From the NCBI GenBank assembly GCA_025504975.1, contig JANUWI010000007.1:124001-188000 (forward strand): DNA of 64,000 bases, given 5' to 3'. The notes below the pieces were generated by a model that ran no database searches, had not been told where the DNA came from, and saw only the letters and a program-made list of their open reading frames with translations. The translations under genes and the position numbers were made by a program. Shown here in pieces: positions 51,051-63,000 of this stretch. Within the stretch, counting starts at the first letter, position 1. Each line of letters starts with the position of its first letter. The DNA comes from Plenodomus lindquistii. Lineage: Eukaryota > Ascomycota > Dothideomycetes > Pleosporales > Leptosphaeriaceae.

Positions 51051-53147
51051 TCAGAGTGATCTCGAGACTGTCCAAGAGAGCATGGCCATGTCACATATAC
51101 GAGCGAGGACTTGTTGCGTGGCCGACCTGCTTTCGTGACTGATGAATGACATGGCAACGAGGAGCTTGTTCAAGTCACTCTCGGCATGCTGGTTGATTGG
51201 AGCAGGCAGAGCGTTGGGGAAGCCGCCGGTGCGACTACCGTAATGTCGTGCAATCGCTATAGAGTAGATGGCGTCGCGCACTTCCTGCATGTGCAATACG
51301 TTCCGCATGGCCGCGAGAGCATGGTCGGCAGCACCGGGTGGTGCGGAGTCGGAATCAGAGTACTGTGCAAAATCTCCCAAGGCCTGCCAAAACTCGATCT
51401 CGGCTCGCTTAGGCTCGGGTAGATCGCCAGAGTATTGTATCTGACGCATCGGATTCGACTCGATGTTTTGATTGGTCAAGAGAGCCTCCAGGATGTCGAG
51501 ACGAGCGCAGACTTCTCTCAAAGCGATATCGTCCTCAGGGTATGACGCTGTTGGACCATTGGCGCCGTTTGTGCTCGGAGGCGTATGCTTGCAAGTACCC
51601 AGAAGATGCCAGATGAGACGGGCTTCTTGACTGAACACCCCTGTCATATCCGTGTTGGAAGCTTTGTACTTGATCATTTCGGTAAAGTAAGCAGCCTCTT
51701 CGTGCAAACTCCTGTCGGCGAACACTCTGTTTAATGCGTTATTGTTCGTTGAAAACCAGGTCGTTTGTAGCATGACATCCAGGCCTTGGCAATAGTCATT
51801 GACGAAAATTGTTGTGAAATCCTCGTCGAACGCGGCGGGCACTGGCGAGGTCCGTTGAGGAACCTCTGGAGGACTGTGGTTGCAGATTCCGAATATGTCA
51901 GAAATATTGAGTCGTTTGGCTAGAGTGTACATTAGTTAAATGCCGCGTATATCAGTCACGATTGACTCACCTTTGGTCGGCTCTGGTATCGGCGGCGGGC
52001 CGTATGGGTGGGATCCTGGAGGGCCCCTCATGGCAGGGTCGAGAGCATGCACACCGTTGTATGGTGGAGCGTTGGACTGCATGTTTTGGCTGGACTGCGC
52101 AAGTGCAGGGTCAATGGCGTTGAAGTTTTCTGGCTGGTGGCCGCCTGTGGTCGACGCAGCAGGTGCGTAACCAGCTGGCGCAGACGAGGCGGGAGCGTAT
52201 CCCTGGGGGACGGGACTCTGACTGTAGCTTGCTTGGGCTTGCGGTGCGGGCGCGGGCGGGGCGTTTGCTGAGTGGGCTTGAGGGACAGAGTTGGGAGCTG
52301 GCTGTATTTGCGGAGGGCCTGACTGTGACTTGAAGATGGGGTCGTAGCCAAGACACTCGCGCTTGCTCTTTTGGCAGTTTCTGCACATGGGATGAGCTTC
52401 GTCGCACTGTGGGTTTGCTATGGTCAGCGCATGTGCAGATAAAGGTATGAGTAAGGTTGGGTCGCTCGCTTGTTGGTGGCTCGGTTATCGAGACCAGACT
52501 ATGAGGAAGCGACCAGGCGAACTCCTCGCCTCGCGCATCACGTCGCGTCTACCCATCCCACGCCATTGGGGGTCCGCACTCACCTTTATGCGTCTTTTAC
52601 GACAGGTCAAGCAGCCCGTCTTTGTGCGACGCTTGATCTCTTTCTTGTGGCGACCGCCCGACAGGACGCGCGTGTCGCCCTGCGGGGGCAGCTGGTATCG
52701 CATCGCATTGAACTGCGCAGGGCCCATGTTGGCCATGCCCATCTGCTGGCCGGGCTGCTGATGGCCTGGGTGCGGATAGTACTGAGGCATTGCGTGCTGC
52801 GGCGGGGGAAGTGGTGAGCCCATGGGCTGCTGAGGTTGCTGCTGCTGCTGCTGCGACGGCGGCTGCTGGCCGTCCTGGAGGCGTATCGGCGGCAGATTGA
52901 GCGGAGGCAGCGACATGTTGGCGCCCTGTGGTGACTCGCGGTAGGGCTCGTTGGCCTGCTGGCCCTGGGGCGGAGGGTAGGTGTAGGTCGACTGCATCGA
53001 TGGCGAGGGGTACGAGTGCGGCGAGGGATAGGGTACCGTCTGTTGTCGCGACTGTAGATTAGGGTCCGCCATGCTGGATTGCGAAAAGTGCGACGGCGCG
53101 GGCGAATATGGCGCAGCGTGGATTTGGGCGGAGAAATCGTGTGACAT
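51051..53147 (-). CDS. Zn2Cys6 (C6) fungal transcription factor
   Basis: Exons 53147..52584, 52406..51971 and 51919..51051 encode 622 residues. The N-terminal 160 residues are Pro/Gln/Ser/Tyr-rich with a short polyGln run. The zinc cluster is C179-x2-C182-x6-C189-x6-C196-x2-C199-x6-C206. Intron 1 (177 bp) lies inside it, right before C189. The cluster is followed by a CLGYDPIFK linker, a second Pro/Ala/Gln-rich region, and a helical C-terminal domain of about 290 residues resembling the ligand/regulatory region of C6 factors (EEAAYFTEMIKYK, QALGDFAQYSD). It would bind DNA in the nucleus. The target genes and exact orthologue are not identifiable from sequence. A 3.6 kb gene-free region lies upstream. 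Confidence 0.88.
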
Positions 53148-56100
53148 GGGCTAGCACGGCAACGGGGACAGCAGCACCTGGGCGCAAGAGGGCGGGCGGG
53201 CGAGGGCTCAAAAGTGCAGCAGGCACAGTAGGTACAGTACACGGTGCAGCACACGCAGCCGTGCCTCTGGTCGAGCGGTACAAAGCCTGAAGCAGATGCG
53301 AGAGGGAACTGGGACGGCTACAAGACTGGGATGTGGATGTTGGCGACCACGTCCTGGCGGTGCTAAGCAGGGGCAGGCAGAGCAGCGGCTTCGGTACGCT
53401 CACGGGCATGCAACGGCCTGTAAGTCGTGCACTTCTGGGATAGATTAGCACGTCGCTAGGCGCGTTGGCCGACAAGGGACGGGCAGACACGTCGAGAATG
53501 TGCCGCCAGGCCATGCACCACCGGCGACGGCCTGCGCGCCATGCCGGTGCGCCAGTCACCAGCGGCCTTGGTGGCGGGCACAGCAGCAGGCAGCGCGCCC
53601 GGCGATGGCAAGGGAAGCCCGCGGGCAGGTGATGGAGTAGCATAGCTTACCTTTGGATTCTCGCTTGCGATGGCTTCCTTCGCTTGCGCGGCGGGACGCC
53701 AAACCCTGCACTGCACTGGTGGTTCCTATCTAAGCACTGGCTCGGTAAACTCTTGGTCCTGGTGGTCGCGACGCCGCGACGCTGGGAGACTTCGATTGGG
53801 CGCTTCGCAATGAAAATGGGATAGGAAAAAGGTCGCAGGACGCAGGACGAGACGGCTGCACAAGACGCAAAATATGAGCACAGGCCCAATGGATACTAGT
53901 CCACTGCTAGCCCACGTCACGTGCACCCCTCCCACCACCCGTGGACCCTAGGACCCTAGACACGATGCGCGCTGCCATCCTCCACGGCCGCATTGCCATG
54001 GCACTATGCATGTGGTGTGGGTCGCCGTCATGCAATCACAATGACATGTCCTTCCATAGAGGAGAGTACAGTACCCTGCCCTGCCCTGCCCTGCCCTGCC
54101 CTTGAACGCGCTGTCAGAGACCCGCACGCAGCACCAACTGACAGATGCCAATCCCTTCGCGAACCGGACGGCTGCGTTTGATTACGGCTGATTGCCGCAG
54201 TACCTGGACCGCTGCGCCCGGAGCGAGCGGGACGTCTTCTCGAACGTCGTCGCGCTGGGCCTCCTCTGGCGGTTGGCCCTGGCACAAAGACCCCTGCGCT
54301 GATACCACCACGACCACTGATCGTTTCTGCCCTCGCTTCGTCCCCCCGCCGCTGCCTGCCGCCTCATGTCCAACCATCGCGACCGTCAGACTCCACCGTT
54401 TGCACTGCGTCCACGAGCAACTGGCACAGGGACAGCCAGTGTTCCATGTCTGCAAACCCGGGCCGCTCTCCCTTTCCGACGGTAGGCATACTCATTCTAA
54501 TGGTGTGCTGACATGGCAAGGCAAGGGGTCTCCACTGGTCCAATCCATGCATGTTAATTTGCCATGCCATTTACCCGCACGGCGCGGTCCTGGGGAGCAG
54601 CCTCAAACCATAGCCACAACAAGCTCTCCAAAACAAGTGCCTTCCATTCTGAGCTGGGCTGGGCCAGTGCCTGTGAGAGCTAAAACTCGACCGTTAGTGG
54701 ACGTTGGTGCCACGGATGGCTATACGCGGGTGAAGTCACATCACACCTGCTCCAAAGCCGGCTGCTGTTGCAATGCAGTGTACGACTATTGCTCACACCA
54801 GAGAGAGTCATGTCCAAGACGTCGGTTCCGCTTGTGCAGCATGCACATACATACTATGCAACATCAAGAATCTCAAATACACATGGCCTCCCGAGAGCAC
54901 AATCCCGATTCCATAGCATGGGTCCACGAATCTGACAAGACAATTATTCCCACTGCCGTACGCCTGTAGCACGAGCATGAACCCTGAGTTTCCCAAGGCT
55001 GGTGATCCGGAGGCGTTGTGGGTGTGCTCCGTGCAACGTGGGCTTGCAGCGCCGCTGAACGACATCACTCTGCAATCCCGCATCTTGTGCAGTCGCAACC
55101 ATGAAACGTGTCGTCGTCGACCGAGATTGATATATGGATCAAAGATCTCGTCTATCGCGTTATAGCAAGGCGAGGGTCAGGGATATCCCCCGTAGCGGAG
55201 TACGCTCGGCTGGCGCATGTTCGCCAAAATCATGGCGTTCGAACTCTGCACATCCTCTTGCCCCACGCTCGGGATCTTAGCGAAGCGAACCGGCTGGCTC
55301 CTGGTTCGACCATTGGCACATCACCCGTACAAAGGCGTTTGGTTCTTTTGACGCATCCGCCCTTAGAATTCTCGTCGCCGGTAACATTGTACTGTAGCAA
55401 GAGGCTGACAATGAGATGCTGGATCGTCCAGACATGCCTTAGTCCTCCTCAGAGACTAAAAGGTTGTGGCGATGTAGCGGTGCACTTGGTACCAGGAGCG
55501 CTCAGACAAATCGAAAATCTCATGGACATGGAAGAACGAGCCCTATATCGATGTCCCCGCAGGAGAAGGAATGATGATGCTAGAGAAAGATGTTTATTCC
55601 CAGTACCCGCATCTCCACCATGAATGAAGCGTTGCCACACATGTTAATTCCTGCTATGCTGGTTACTAAGCAAGACAGCAGACTTGGAGAGCTCATCATC
55701 CATGCACCTGGGAAAGTTTGAACAGGGAAACTTTCCATTCAGTCAAGCTCTTCTACGAAGGACTTTGCTAAATGGATTCAATTCAGCGTTTAAGGAAGAG
55801 GATAAGTCTATGAACAATTATATCACCAAAATTAAATTCCAGACTAGACGTCTGATGATTATAATACGCATCCATGACAACTAAACATCCACGTCTGCAA
55901 TACATAGGTAGCGGTAGCCGCGCTCAAACTTTAATCTGAGTTTTCATCTGTAATCCAAAGAAGCATTCGCACCATCAATTCGTCACAACCGTACTCGAGA
56001 GGCTCTGAGCAGATGCCACGACCAACCAAGACGCCTTGTTCAACGCAGAGTGGAGGGTATCAACTGACCGAAGAAAGCAAGGGTTGAAGAATAGACTGAT

Positions 56101-56797
56101 ATGTGATAATCTAGGCTTGTATGCCTTTTATTGATTTTACCAATATGGAGGTTTTCCGGTCTCTATGTATTGCTATACCAGCGCCAATTAAACCGGGATC
56201 CAGATCTTATCCTTGAGATGTAGATGGACGTTTAGCGCGTCTCACTCGTAATTGTGTGCACAAGGACAAAGGCGATTAGCAGGTAGACAGAGTTGATTGG
56301 TCACGCAAAAGTATTGGTTGTCATTCCTTGATTATCACTTGGCTGTGTAGACATGTCCACCCGAATGATGCTCCGAGTGATACTGTGTACTTTCTCGCGG
56401 TCTTCAGTACACATGAGCCATAGGTTTTCACTGCCAGCGGGGCCATTGCATAGGTAGCAGAGGCATAGTGATGATGCACTTGTGACAGTAAGGTGCTCTT
56501 CGTTGATCATTGATTGTACCGTGTATATGCATATAGTCTGTTGTATATATCGTTTGCTTGATAGAGGAAGATACAGAGATTAACCAACGTGATGTGCTCT
56601 TGTAGTGCAGACAACTAACTCTTTGGTGTCTGTAGTGGCTGTAGCGAGTTCAACTCCAAGCAGTTGGTGGGCTATAAACGTCTGAGTGGTCGGGCTTTTG
56701 AGTATGACCATTGCCTCTCTCCGAACATGCTCGGATCGGAATTGGCTTCATATGTATATATACACTTCTATCCTCAATAACCTACACGCTACATATC
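53148..56797. promoter_or_regulatory. 3.65 kb gene-free region upstream of the Zn2Cys6 gene
   Basis: The longest stretch without a supported gene. A 274-codon plus-strand frame at 54145-54969 has no domain, is low in coding-like composition and is rejected. The region nearest the factor (53150-53700) is GC-rich and CG-dense, as in long 5' leaders. A CCCTG repeat lies at 54074-54098. Confidence 0.5.
54074..54098. repeat. CCCTG pentamer repeat, five copies
   Basis: Five perfect CCCTG units followed by a degenerate CCCTT, within the upstream region of the Zn2Cys6 gene, about 930 bp from its ATG. Confidence 0.95.
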
Positions 56798-57944
56798 CTA
56801 CACACCCTCGACCATGCCTCCCAGGCTATTACTCGCCCACTGATAACTCCCCAAAAAGATGGCACCACCCACACTAATCCAGCCAACTCGTGGGCCAATC
56901 CCCGCGAAAAACGCCCCGGGCCCACTCTCCTTTAATATACTCCTCAGCATAGTGAGCATGGGCTGCTTCTCCCGTGCAAGCATCATGCGCGTCTTCAACA
57001 CATCCAACGGCGTCGTCACACCCGCCGCCACCGCCCCAGCTACACTCCCCAGCAACCCACCCTCCAGCCCAGAAACCTGCTCGCGCCCCGTCTGCGCCAA
57101 TCGATACCGTTTCAGCGCTTCCCACAACGGGAACTGGATAACGGTAAACGGCACCTCGCGGATAATCGTTATACTCCACCCCCTGTACAACTCCTTCCAC
57201 ACATGCAGCAGACTGTGCGTCCGTCTCTGATCTAGTATATACCGCAGTGCAGACAGCGAACTCGGATGCTGACTCGCCTGCGCCCGCTGCTTGACCACCT
57301 CGGTCGGCACCCTCACCGCGCACGCAGCGACCTCGCCCAAACTCGCAGCCAGCATGTGCGTAAGCGCTTCACTGCCGGCATCTGATTTGACCTCTTTGAA
57401 CGGCTTGCCCTCTGCGTTGTACGATAGTGATGGAGTCGGTGCGAAGCGCCGCTTAATGGAGTCGTAGGTGATGAAGAAGAGGGCTGCGCCGGGGGCGGAA
57501 CCGACAATAGCGGAGCCGACGCCGCGGTATATGCCGGCGAAGCCACCTGAGGCGGCAAAGCCGGAGGAGGATTGAAGGCGCGTCTTTAGGGTGTCGAGGG
57601 GGTAGAGGGAGAGGTCTACTGTTGTGCCTGCTAGGCCGCCTGCCTTGGATGTTATGTCAGCTTTTGGCTTTCCTTTGACAGATGATGCGGTATGTTATTG
57701 CAGTGTTCAAGGACAGTAGTGAAGACATTGGTTGTGAGGAGATATGCTGTGGTAGGTCCATGGTGGGGATGTTGAATCGTCTCGCGACGCATGCGACGAT
57801 GCCTCACCACCGCAAATCGGACACGGATCAATGCCGTTGACCTTTCATCCGTAAGGAAAAGTATAGACTTACGACAAGCGACCGCAAGTACGGCGACTCA
57901 ACCCATGCCTGGCCGCGCTTGGGCTCAAGGACATGCTGCATCAT
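56798..57944 (-). CDS. pet8: Mitochondrial S-adenosylmethionine carrier (Pet8/SAMC-like)
   Basis: Exons 57944..57873 and 57643..56798 are joined in phase 0 across a 229 bp intron (GTAAGT donor, CCAAG acceptor with CTGAC branch) and encode 305 residues. The splice yields YLRSLVAGGLAGTTVD, the family's first helix. Three carrier signatures are present: YPLDTLKTR (P39), VPTEVVKQR (P137) and TPLDVLKTR (P236). PTEVVKQR and IIREVPFTVIQFPLWEALK are typical of Pet8/SAMC. It exchanges cytosolic S-adenosylmethionine for mitochondrial S-adenosylhomocysteine across the inner membrane, supplying methylation, lipoate and biotin synthesis. A second ATG directly follows the first. Confidence 0.9.
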
Positions 57945-58190
57945 TTCAAAGACACGACAACCCTCCACACGCAAGCGATGAGCAATGACGCTGCATGGTC
58001 TTCGCCAAAAGTTGTCGGAAACGGGTCTGTGCGCAAGCTAGGTTTAGCTGCCGGGAGCTACCCTGGTCGGTACCTTTGTAGATCCTGGATTTTGCGAATC
58101 TTGACAGCCTCACTATTCGCCTTTTCGATCTTGTGGTTTCAGGGGTGTGAAATCTATTGGTGTTGAGGTGACAAGATGATTGAGTGAATC
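57945..58190. promoter_or_regulatory. Compact divergent promoter (Pet8-like / Swt21-like)
   Basis: 246 bp separate the two start codons, so both genes must be controlled from this interval or from within each other's leaders. No specific element is supported. Confidence 0.5.
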
Positions 58191-59738
58191 ATGGGTGATT
58201 ATGGGTTGAAAGTGCAATGTCTTGCGAGTACGAGGGTGGAGGATTGGGAGAGACATGATGACCGGCGAGAGGAAGGTGAGAGGAATGTAGAAGAGCAGGA
58301 TAGTTCGGAGGTCTTGAACGAGGAGAGATCAACATCGGTCCCTTCTGGGAGCCCTACGCACATCGCCCGGGAATCCTCCATACCAGAGACTTCTGAGAGA
58401 TCTGATTCTGAGGACGCGACATCGAGTGCAGCTTCTTCAGATTCTGACGATGAAACGTCCAGCAGCGAAGCTAGTTCAGACCGGCAAGACATGCCAACCA
58501 ACGAGCAACGCCTGAGCTGTATCCAAGAAGCTCAGATGTCGCCGGATGGGTCATGTGTCTTTACTTCAGACTACAGTCGCACGTTCAATGTGTACCCCAT
58601 CGACTCTAGCATACCAACCGACGCAAAGCCTCGCCCTCTATCGCCATATGCCTCTTTCCAATCGCCAAACCCCATCTGGGCATTCGCCGTCAACCCGCTC
58701 TTCAACTTCCGCGATGCCAATACCACCCACGTCCTGATCAGTAAACGAGACTCGTACATCACCCTCCACAACGCCCTCTGGGACATATCCCAACAGGACC
58801 CAACCCCCACCACCCCTCCCCCAACCCCAATCAACATATCCACCCCGCTCTCCTTCTACAAAAACATCAACCCCCTCACCGAAGCCGTCACCGCACCCCT
58901 CAGCCTCGCCTACTCCCATACCGGAACCCACTTCTTCGCCGGCCTCCAAAACAGCATCGCAACCTACGATCTCGTCCACACCTCCGCCCCCATCCACAGC
59001 ACCCCCACCATCCCCAGCCTCCGCAACAAACTCAAAGGCGGCGGCCGCGGCTTCAAAGGCAGCATCACTGCCCTCTCCCTCTCCCCACCTTCCCACAGCC
59101 ACAACAACGGCCTCCTCGCAGCCGGCTCCCGCACCCGCTACATAGGCATCTACGACGCAACCGGCGGTGTAGAAAGCACATCGTTCGCGCTGCCTGGCAC
59201 ACTAACCGCACAACGACACCTGCGCCCCGCAAACCTCACACACGTCATGGGCGACGGCGTAACAGCGCTGCACTGGTCCCCTTGCGGAAAATACCTCTAC
59301 GTCGCCGAACGCAACGCAGACGTCTTGCTCATCTACGACGTAAGGAATTTTTCTCTCGGTCTTGCGTATTGTACGGGCAGAAAGGCAGATACGAAGCAGA
59401 AGTTGGGGTTTGAGGTGTGGGATGCAGGAGGACGCAATGGTGAGGCGGTGGCGCATGAGGTGTGGGCGGGGGGGAGGGATGGTTGTGTGAGGGTGTGGAG
59501 GGATCCGTGGGTTCGGGAAGGGGCGGTGGAGCCGGATGAGGTGGTGAGGGTGGGGGGGATGCCGGTTGTAGGGGCGTTGGTGAGTGGGGGTGGGGAGGTG
59601 GCGGTTGCGGCGTGTGGGAAGGTGGTTGTTGGTGGTCAAGATGGGGAAGAAGATGTGGGTATGGGGATTAAGAGAGGGGGAGGGATTAGGCCTGGGTTTA
59701 GGGAATGGGGGAGATTGGATATCTTGGGGTTGGGGTGA
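58191..59738 (+). CDS. WD40 protein, Swt21/WRAP53 (TCAB1)-like
   Basis: A single exon encodes 515 residues. The first 100 residues are acidic and Ser-rich (SDSDDETSSSEASSD). The WD40-type propeller starts with AQMSPDGSCVFTSDYSRTFN, and has LSLAYSHTGTHFFAGLQNSI, GSRTRYIGIYD and VTALHWSPCGKYLYVAERNA, followed by VWAGGRDGCVRVW. The PDG..VFT-x-D...FNVY start and AERNADVLLIYDVR are typical of the Swt21/WRAP53 family, which handles small nuclear or Cajal-body RNAs; yeast Swt21 aids spliceosome function. Which RNA it binds here is inference. The last 300 bp change to G-rich codon use, as in the F-box gene. Confidence 0.82.
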   Translation: MGDYGLKVQCLASTRVEDWERHDDRREEGERNVEEQDSSEVLNEERSTSVPSGSPTHIARESSIPETSERSDSEDATSSAASSDSDDETSSSEASSDRQDMPTNEQRLSCIQEAQMSPDGSCVFTSDYSRTFNVYPIDSSIPTDAKPRPLSPYASFQSPNPIWAFAVNPLFNFRDANTTHVLISKRDSYITLHNALWDISQQDPTPTTPPPTPINISTPLSFYKNINPLTEAVTAPLSLAYSHTGTHFFAGLQNSIATYDLVHTSAPIHSTPTIPSLRNKLKGGGRGFKGSITALSLSPPSHSHNNGLLAAGSRTRYIGIYDATGGVESTSFALPGTLTAQRHLRPANLTHVMGDGVTALHWSPCGKYLYVAERNADVLLIYDVRNFSLGLAYCTGRKADTKQKLGFEVWDAGGRNGEAVAHEVWAGGRDGCVRVWRDPWVREGAVEPDEVVRVGGMPVVGALVSGGGEVAVAACGKVVVGGQDGEEDVGMGIKRGGGIRPGFREWGRLDILGLG

Positions 59739-60071
59739 GGGTTATTAACATCGGGGTTAGAAGTTTATAGCAGTGGAGTTTGAGCTGTGAAAGCTGCTCG
59801 AAATAGATCTAATCACCTGCAATGCAATCATCAAAGCCGTAGAATCCATGCTGATCAGCAGAAGACAAGTCGCACAGTAAAAGACTCACACTCGAGAAGA
59901 AGTTTACACAAGGAACTAGAGCAAGACGTCACAATCGACGCATCAAATACGAGACACAACACACATTATATACAACCTATACACGCGCCCTTTCTCTAAC
60001 CCAAATCCCTCTTCCACCCCATACGTACAGCCACACACACGCACAACTCACACATCCCTCACCACCCACCC
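59739..60071. other. Intergenic between converging genes
   Basis: 333 bp between the Swt21-like and WDR48-like stops. No gene or repeat was seen. Confidence 0.45.
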
Positions 60072-63000
60072 CTACGGTCCAAACGCCGCCTTCTCCCCAC
60101 CACCAAAAACTCCACTCCGACTACTATGCTCACTCTCCCCGGCCTCACTCCTCGCCCTACCACTCTCCTCCTTTTCCGGCGGCACACTCGCACTCAACCC
60201 CGCGCTCACACTGAGGCCGTGTACCGGGCCCGGCGGCGAACCAGACTGCGGACCAGGGTAGGGCGTGTGTCTAATTACCTTGCGGTTATTTGCCTTGTAG
60301 TGGAGGAGGACGTCGCCGCCGCCGCGCCATACGTGTGCGCGGATAGAAGCTAGCGTCATTGTTGGGGCTATGAGCTGTGGGGGGGGTGTTGTAGTTAGCC
60401 TTGATTCATCCATCTCGACCTAATTTTCTTCATTGCGCGAAAACCCGCCCAACCAAATCAAACCACCAAACCGCGCAAAAGTGTCTTGGAAAAGCAACTT
60501 AAGAAAAGAGAAAAAATAAAAAATAAAAAAAATCATACCTGACCATTACACCACAACTCCAAATACTCCTCTGGCCTCAACTGCGGCCCCCCACTCTCCA
60601 ATTCTTCTTTAGTCGGCGCCGGCTCGATCCGCTCCGCCACGTATCCCAGTATCTTGCGCGCGCGCAGCATGCGATTTGCATTGAGGCGGTTATTGCTGAG
60701 ACGCGCGTTAGCGAGGCTGGCCGTTTCGAAGGGTAGGGAAAAGGGAATGTACCCGTCCGAGGAGATGCTGGGGAGGAGGTTGTTGTATGGCTCGAGGATG
60801 AAGGATACTTTGACAATGTCTTTGGGGGGGAGTTGGTTCTGTTTGTGGTGGTTGGGGTCAGCGTGGGTTCTCTTCATCGTGGGGGTGGGTGTGGGTGTTT
60901 GGTGAGTGGGCAGGAGCAGGGGGGGCATGCAAGGACGTACGCGTAAAAGGACTTCGGCGAGCCACATTGGCGCGGCTTTTTCTATGAGGTCGGCTTGGAG
61001 GGCTAGACTGCCTACTTTGCCTTCGAAGAGATCTGCGACTCCGCCTGAGTCGGGGCGGTCTTCTTGTATCAAAATAGTTGTCGAGGCTGGGGGTTTCAGC
61101 ACCGGGGTGTCGCTGGGTAAGCTTGGTGCGATTTGCGTTTCTAGCTTTGTAGCTCCGGCAGATAGCTGTTCTTCGTAGCCTTGTCGTATTCGTTGAATGG
61201 TACCGTAGAAGTTGTCTTCGATGGTCTTTTCGTCCGTCTTGTTAGAGTGCGAGTCGCTGTCCTCTGCTTTCTCGTCTACGGTTGGCTTGGCTGGTTCTGT
61301 GGCAGCTGTTCCGGTGCTGAACTTCTTCATGTTGAAGGACATGTTGAACTTCTTGCCGAACATGCCCTTGCCTTTCTTTGCTGGGGTGTCCGGCTCGGCG
61401 GGTGATTGCAAAGGCTCATCTTTCGACTCTACAGTGCCGTCCTTTGCGTCGGCAGGCTTGCCATTACCATTGGCGTTACCGTTACCGTTCGTCGCAGGAG
61501 CGCTGCCAAAGTAGTCACCGCCATCCTGTGTCGAGCTTCGTTGCGTCTGCGTCTGTTCTAATCGTGCACCCTCTTCGGTAGTTGGAGTCAGTAATGCATT
61601 CGGTTGTGAGCCACGGCCTGCGCTCATGGGCGCCTGCATAGGTGTTGCGAGTCCAATAGCGAGTCCAGGAGTATGAGGCAAATGAAACCCATTCGTGGGC
61701 TTGATTGTAGAAGCAGACGCAGGTCCAGAGACAGTATTGTTCCATCCATTGAGGTCAGACTCTGGTAGCTCGATGTTGGTAGGACGAGCAAGTTTGGGCT
61801 CTTCCTCTTTTCGCTTGATGATATCCGCTCGGAAGATCTCGTCCCGCCTGATCTCTTCGTCTATGAGGTTTGAGAACAGGTATCGCAGGATCCATTTACC
61901 CAAGTTTACTATTCAAGGTTAGTGGTAGATCTAAGTTGAGAGCTTAGATGGACATACTCCTGTGGTCTTCGCGGAAGTCAATCTGCTCTTCCAGCTGGAG
62001 CTCGTCTGCATACGACTCGGCGTCGAAGCAGTAGTTTTCTTCCAACACGCAAGTCAGGGTCCCTATCCGCGTGTCGACTCCACACCAGTGTGCAACACTA
62101 TCTCGAGTGTTTATTTCGGGCAGTACATCTTCCATGTGTTTTTTGCCGTAGGACTTGATGGGAACACACTAGGAATTATTAGTAGCTACTCTCTCATGTC
62201 GCTCGAATATCTCGTAGACATACTTGCAAAAGATCCCACAACATGACCTCTCCAGCCGTGTCCAAAGTCAAGACTCGTCTGCGATCATTGAGTAGATGGT
62301 GCTTGATCAGACCATTCTGACCTTCTATGGAAAAGTCGGGGAGGCTTCGGACCGGTGCGACAGTATTATGATCTGGCTGTATGAGAACCTCGGACGGCTT
62401 CCGCGTACTAGTCAAAGTCGAGGTATCTGCATCCTTGGACACGAGTGCTTGTGGAAACGGCGCGGTATTGGACATGCGAAGCAGAGCTTTCAGGGGTATC
62501 TTCGGTATTGCTCCGTTGATAGGTGGGCTCGAAGCGGGAGGTGAAGGGTAACGCGATCGCATGGTTGAGATGCTGCTCCTGTGCCACTTGTAGTCTTGCG
62601 GTAGCTCGACTTCTGCCGACGTATCAACGTCATTCCATCTGTTTATGCTTGAGCTTGATGTCGCCGTCCAGACGTATTCTCCCGCAGCAACAACCTTGTT
62701 GACGCCCTCGTGTTCTTGACATACAGCAACCGAGAGACCTTCGTCCATCTCGGCGCAGTCTCGAACGTCGCTCTTGGCTACCACGCCAGAGCGGTCGGAC
62801 GAGTAGAACACGGACAGGTCTGGCGAGTCAGAGTACAGCGACCACACGCTGTCGTTGTGCATGGTGAGGGTGTACATGCAACGACCCGCAGTCATGGACC
62901 ACACCTTGACTGTCTGGTCGGACGAGCCAGTCAAGATGGTGTCGCCGTCCTCTGCCAGGAGGATATCTCGCACGTTATCCGTATGTCCCACGAACTTGGT

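Noticed and set aside
54145..54969. 274-codon open frame upstream of the Zn2Cys6 gene
   Set aside because: No domain, no family-like segment, no splice partner, and composition drifting along its length. Length alone is not enough in GC-rich DNA.
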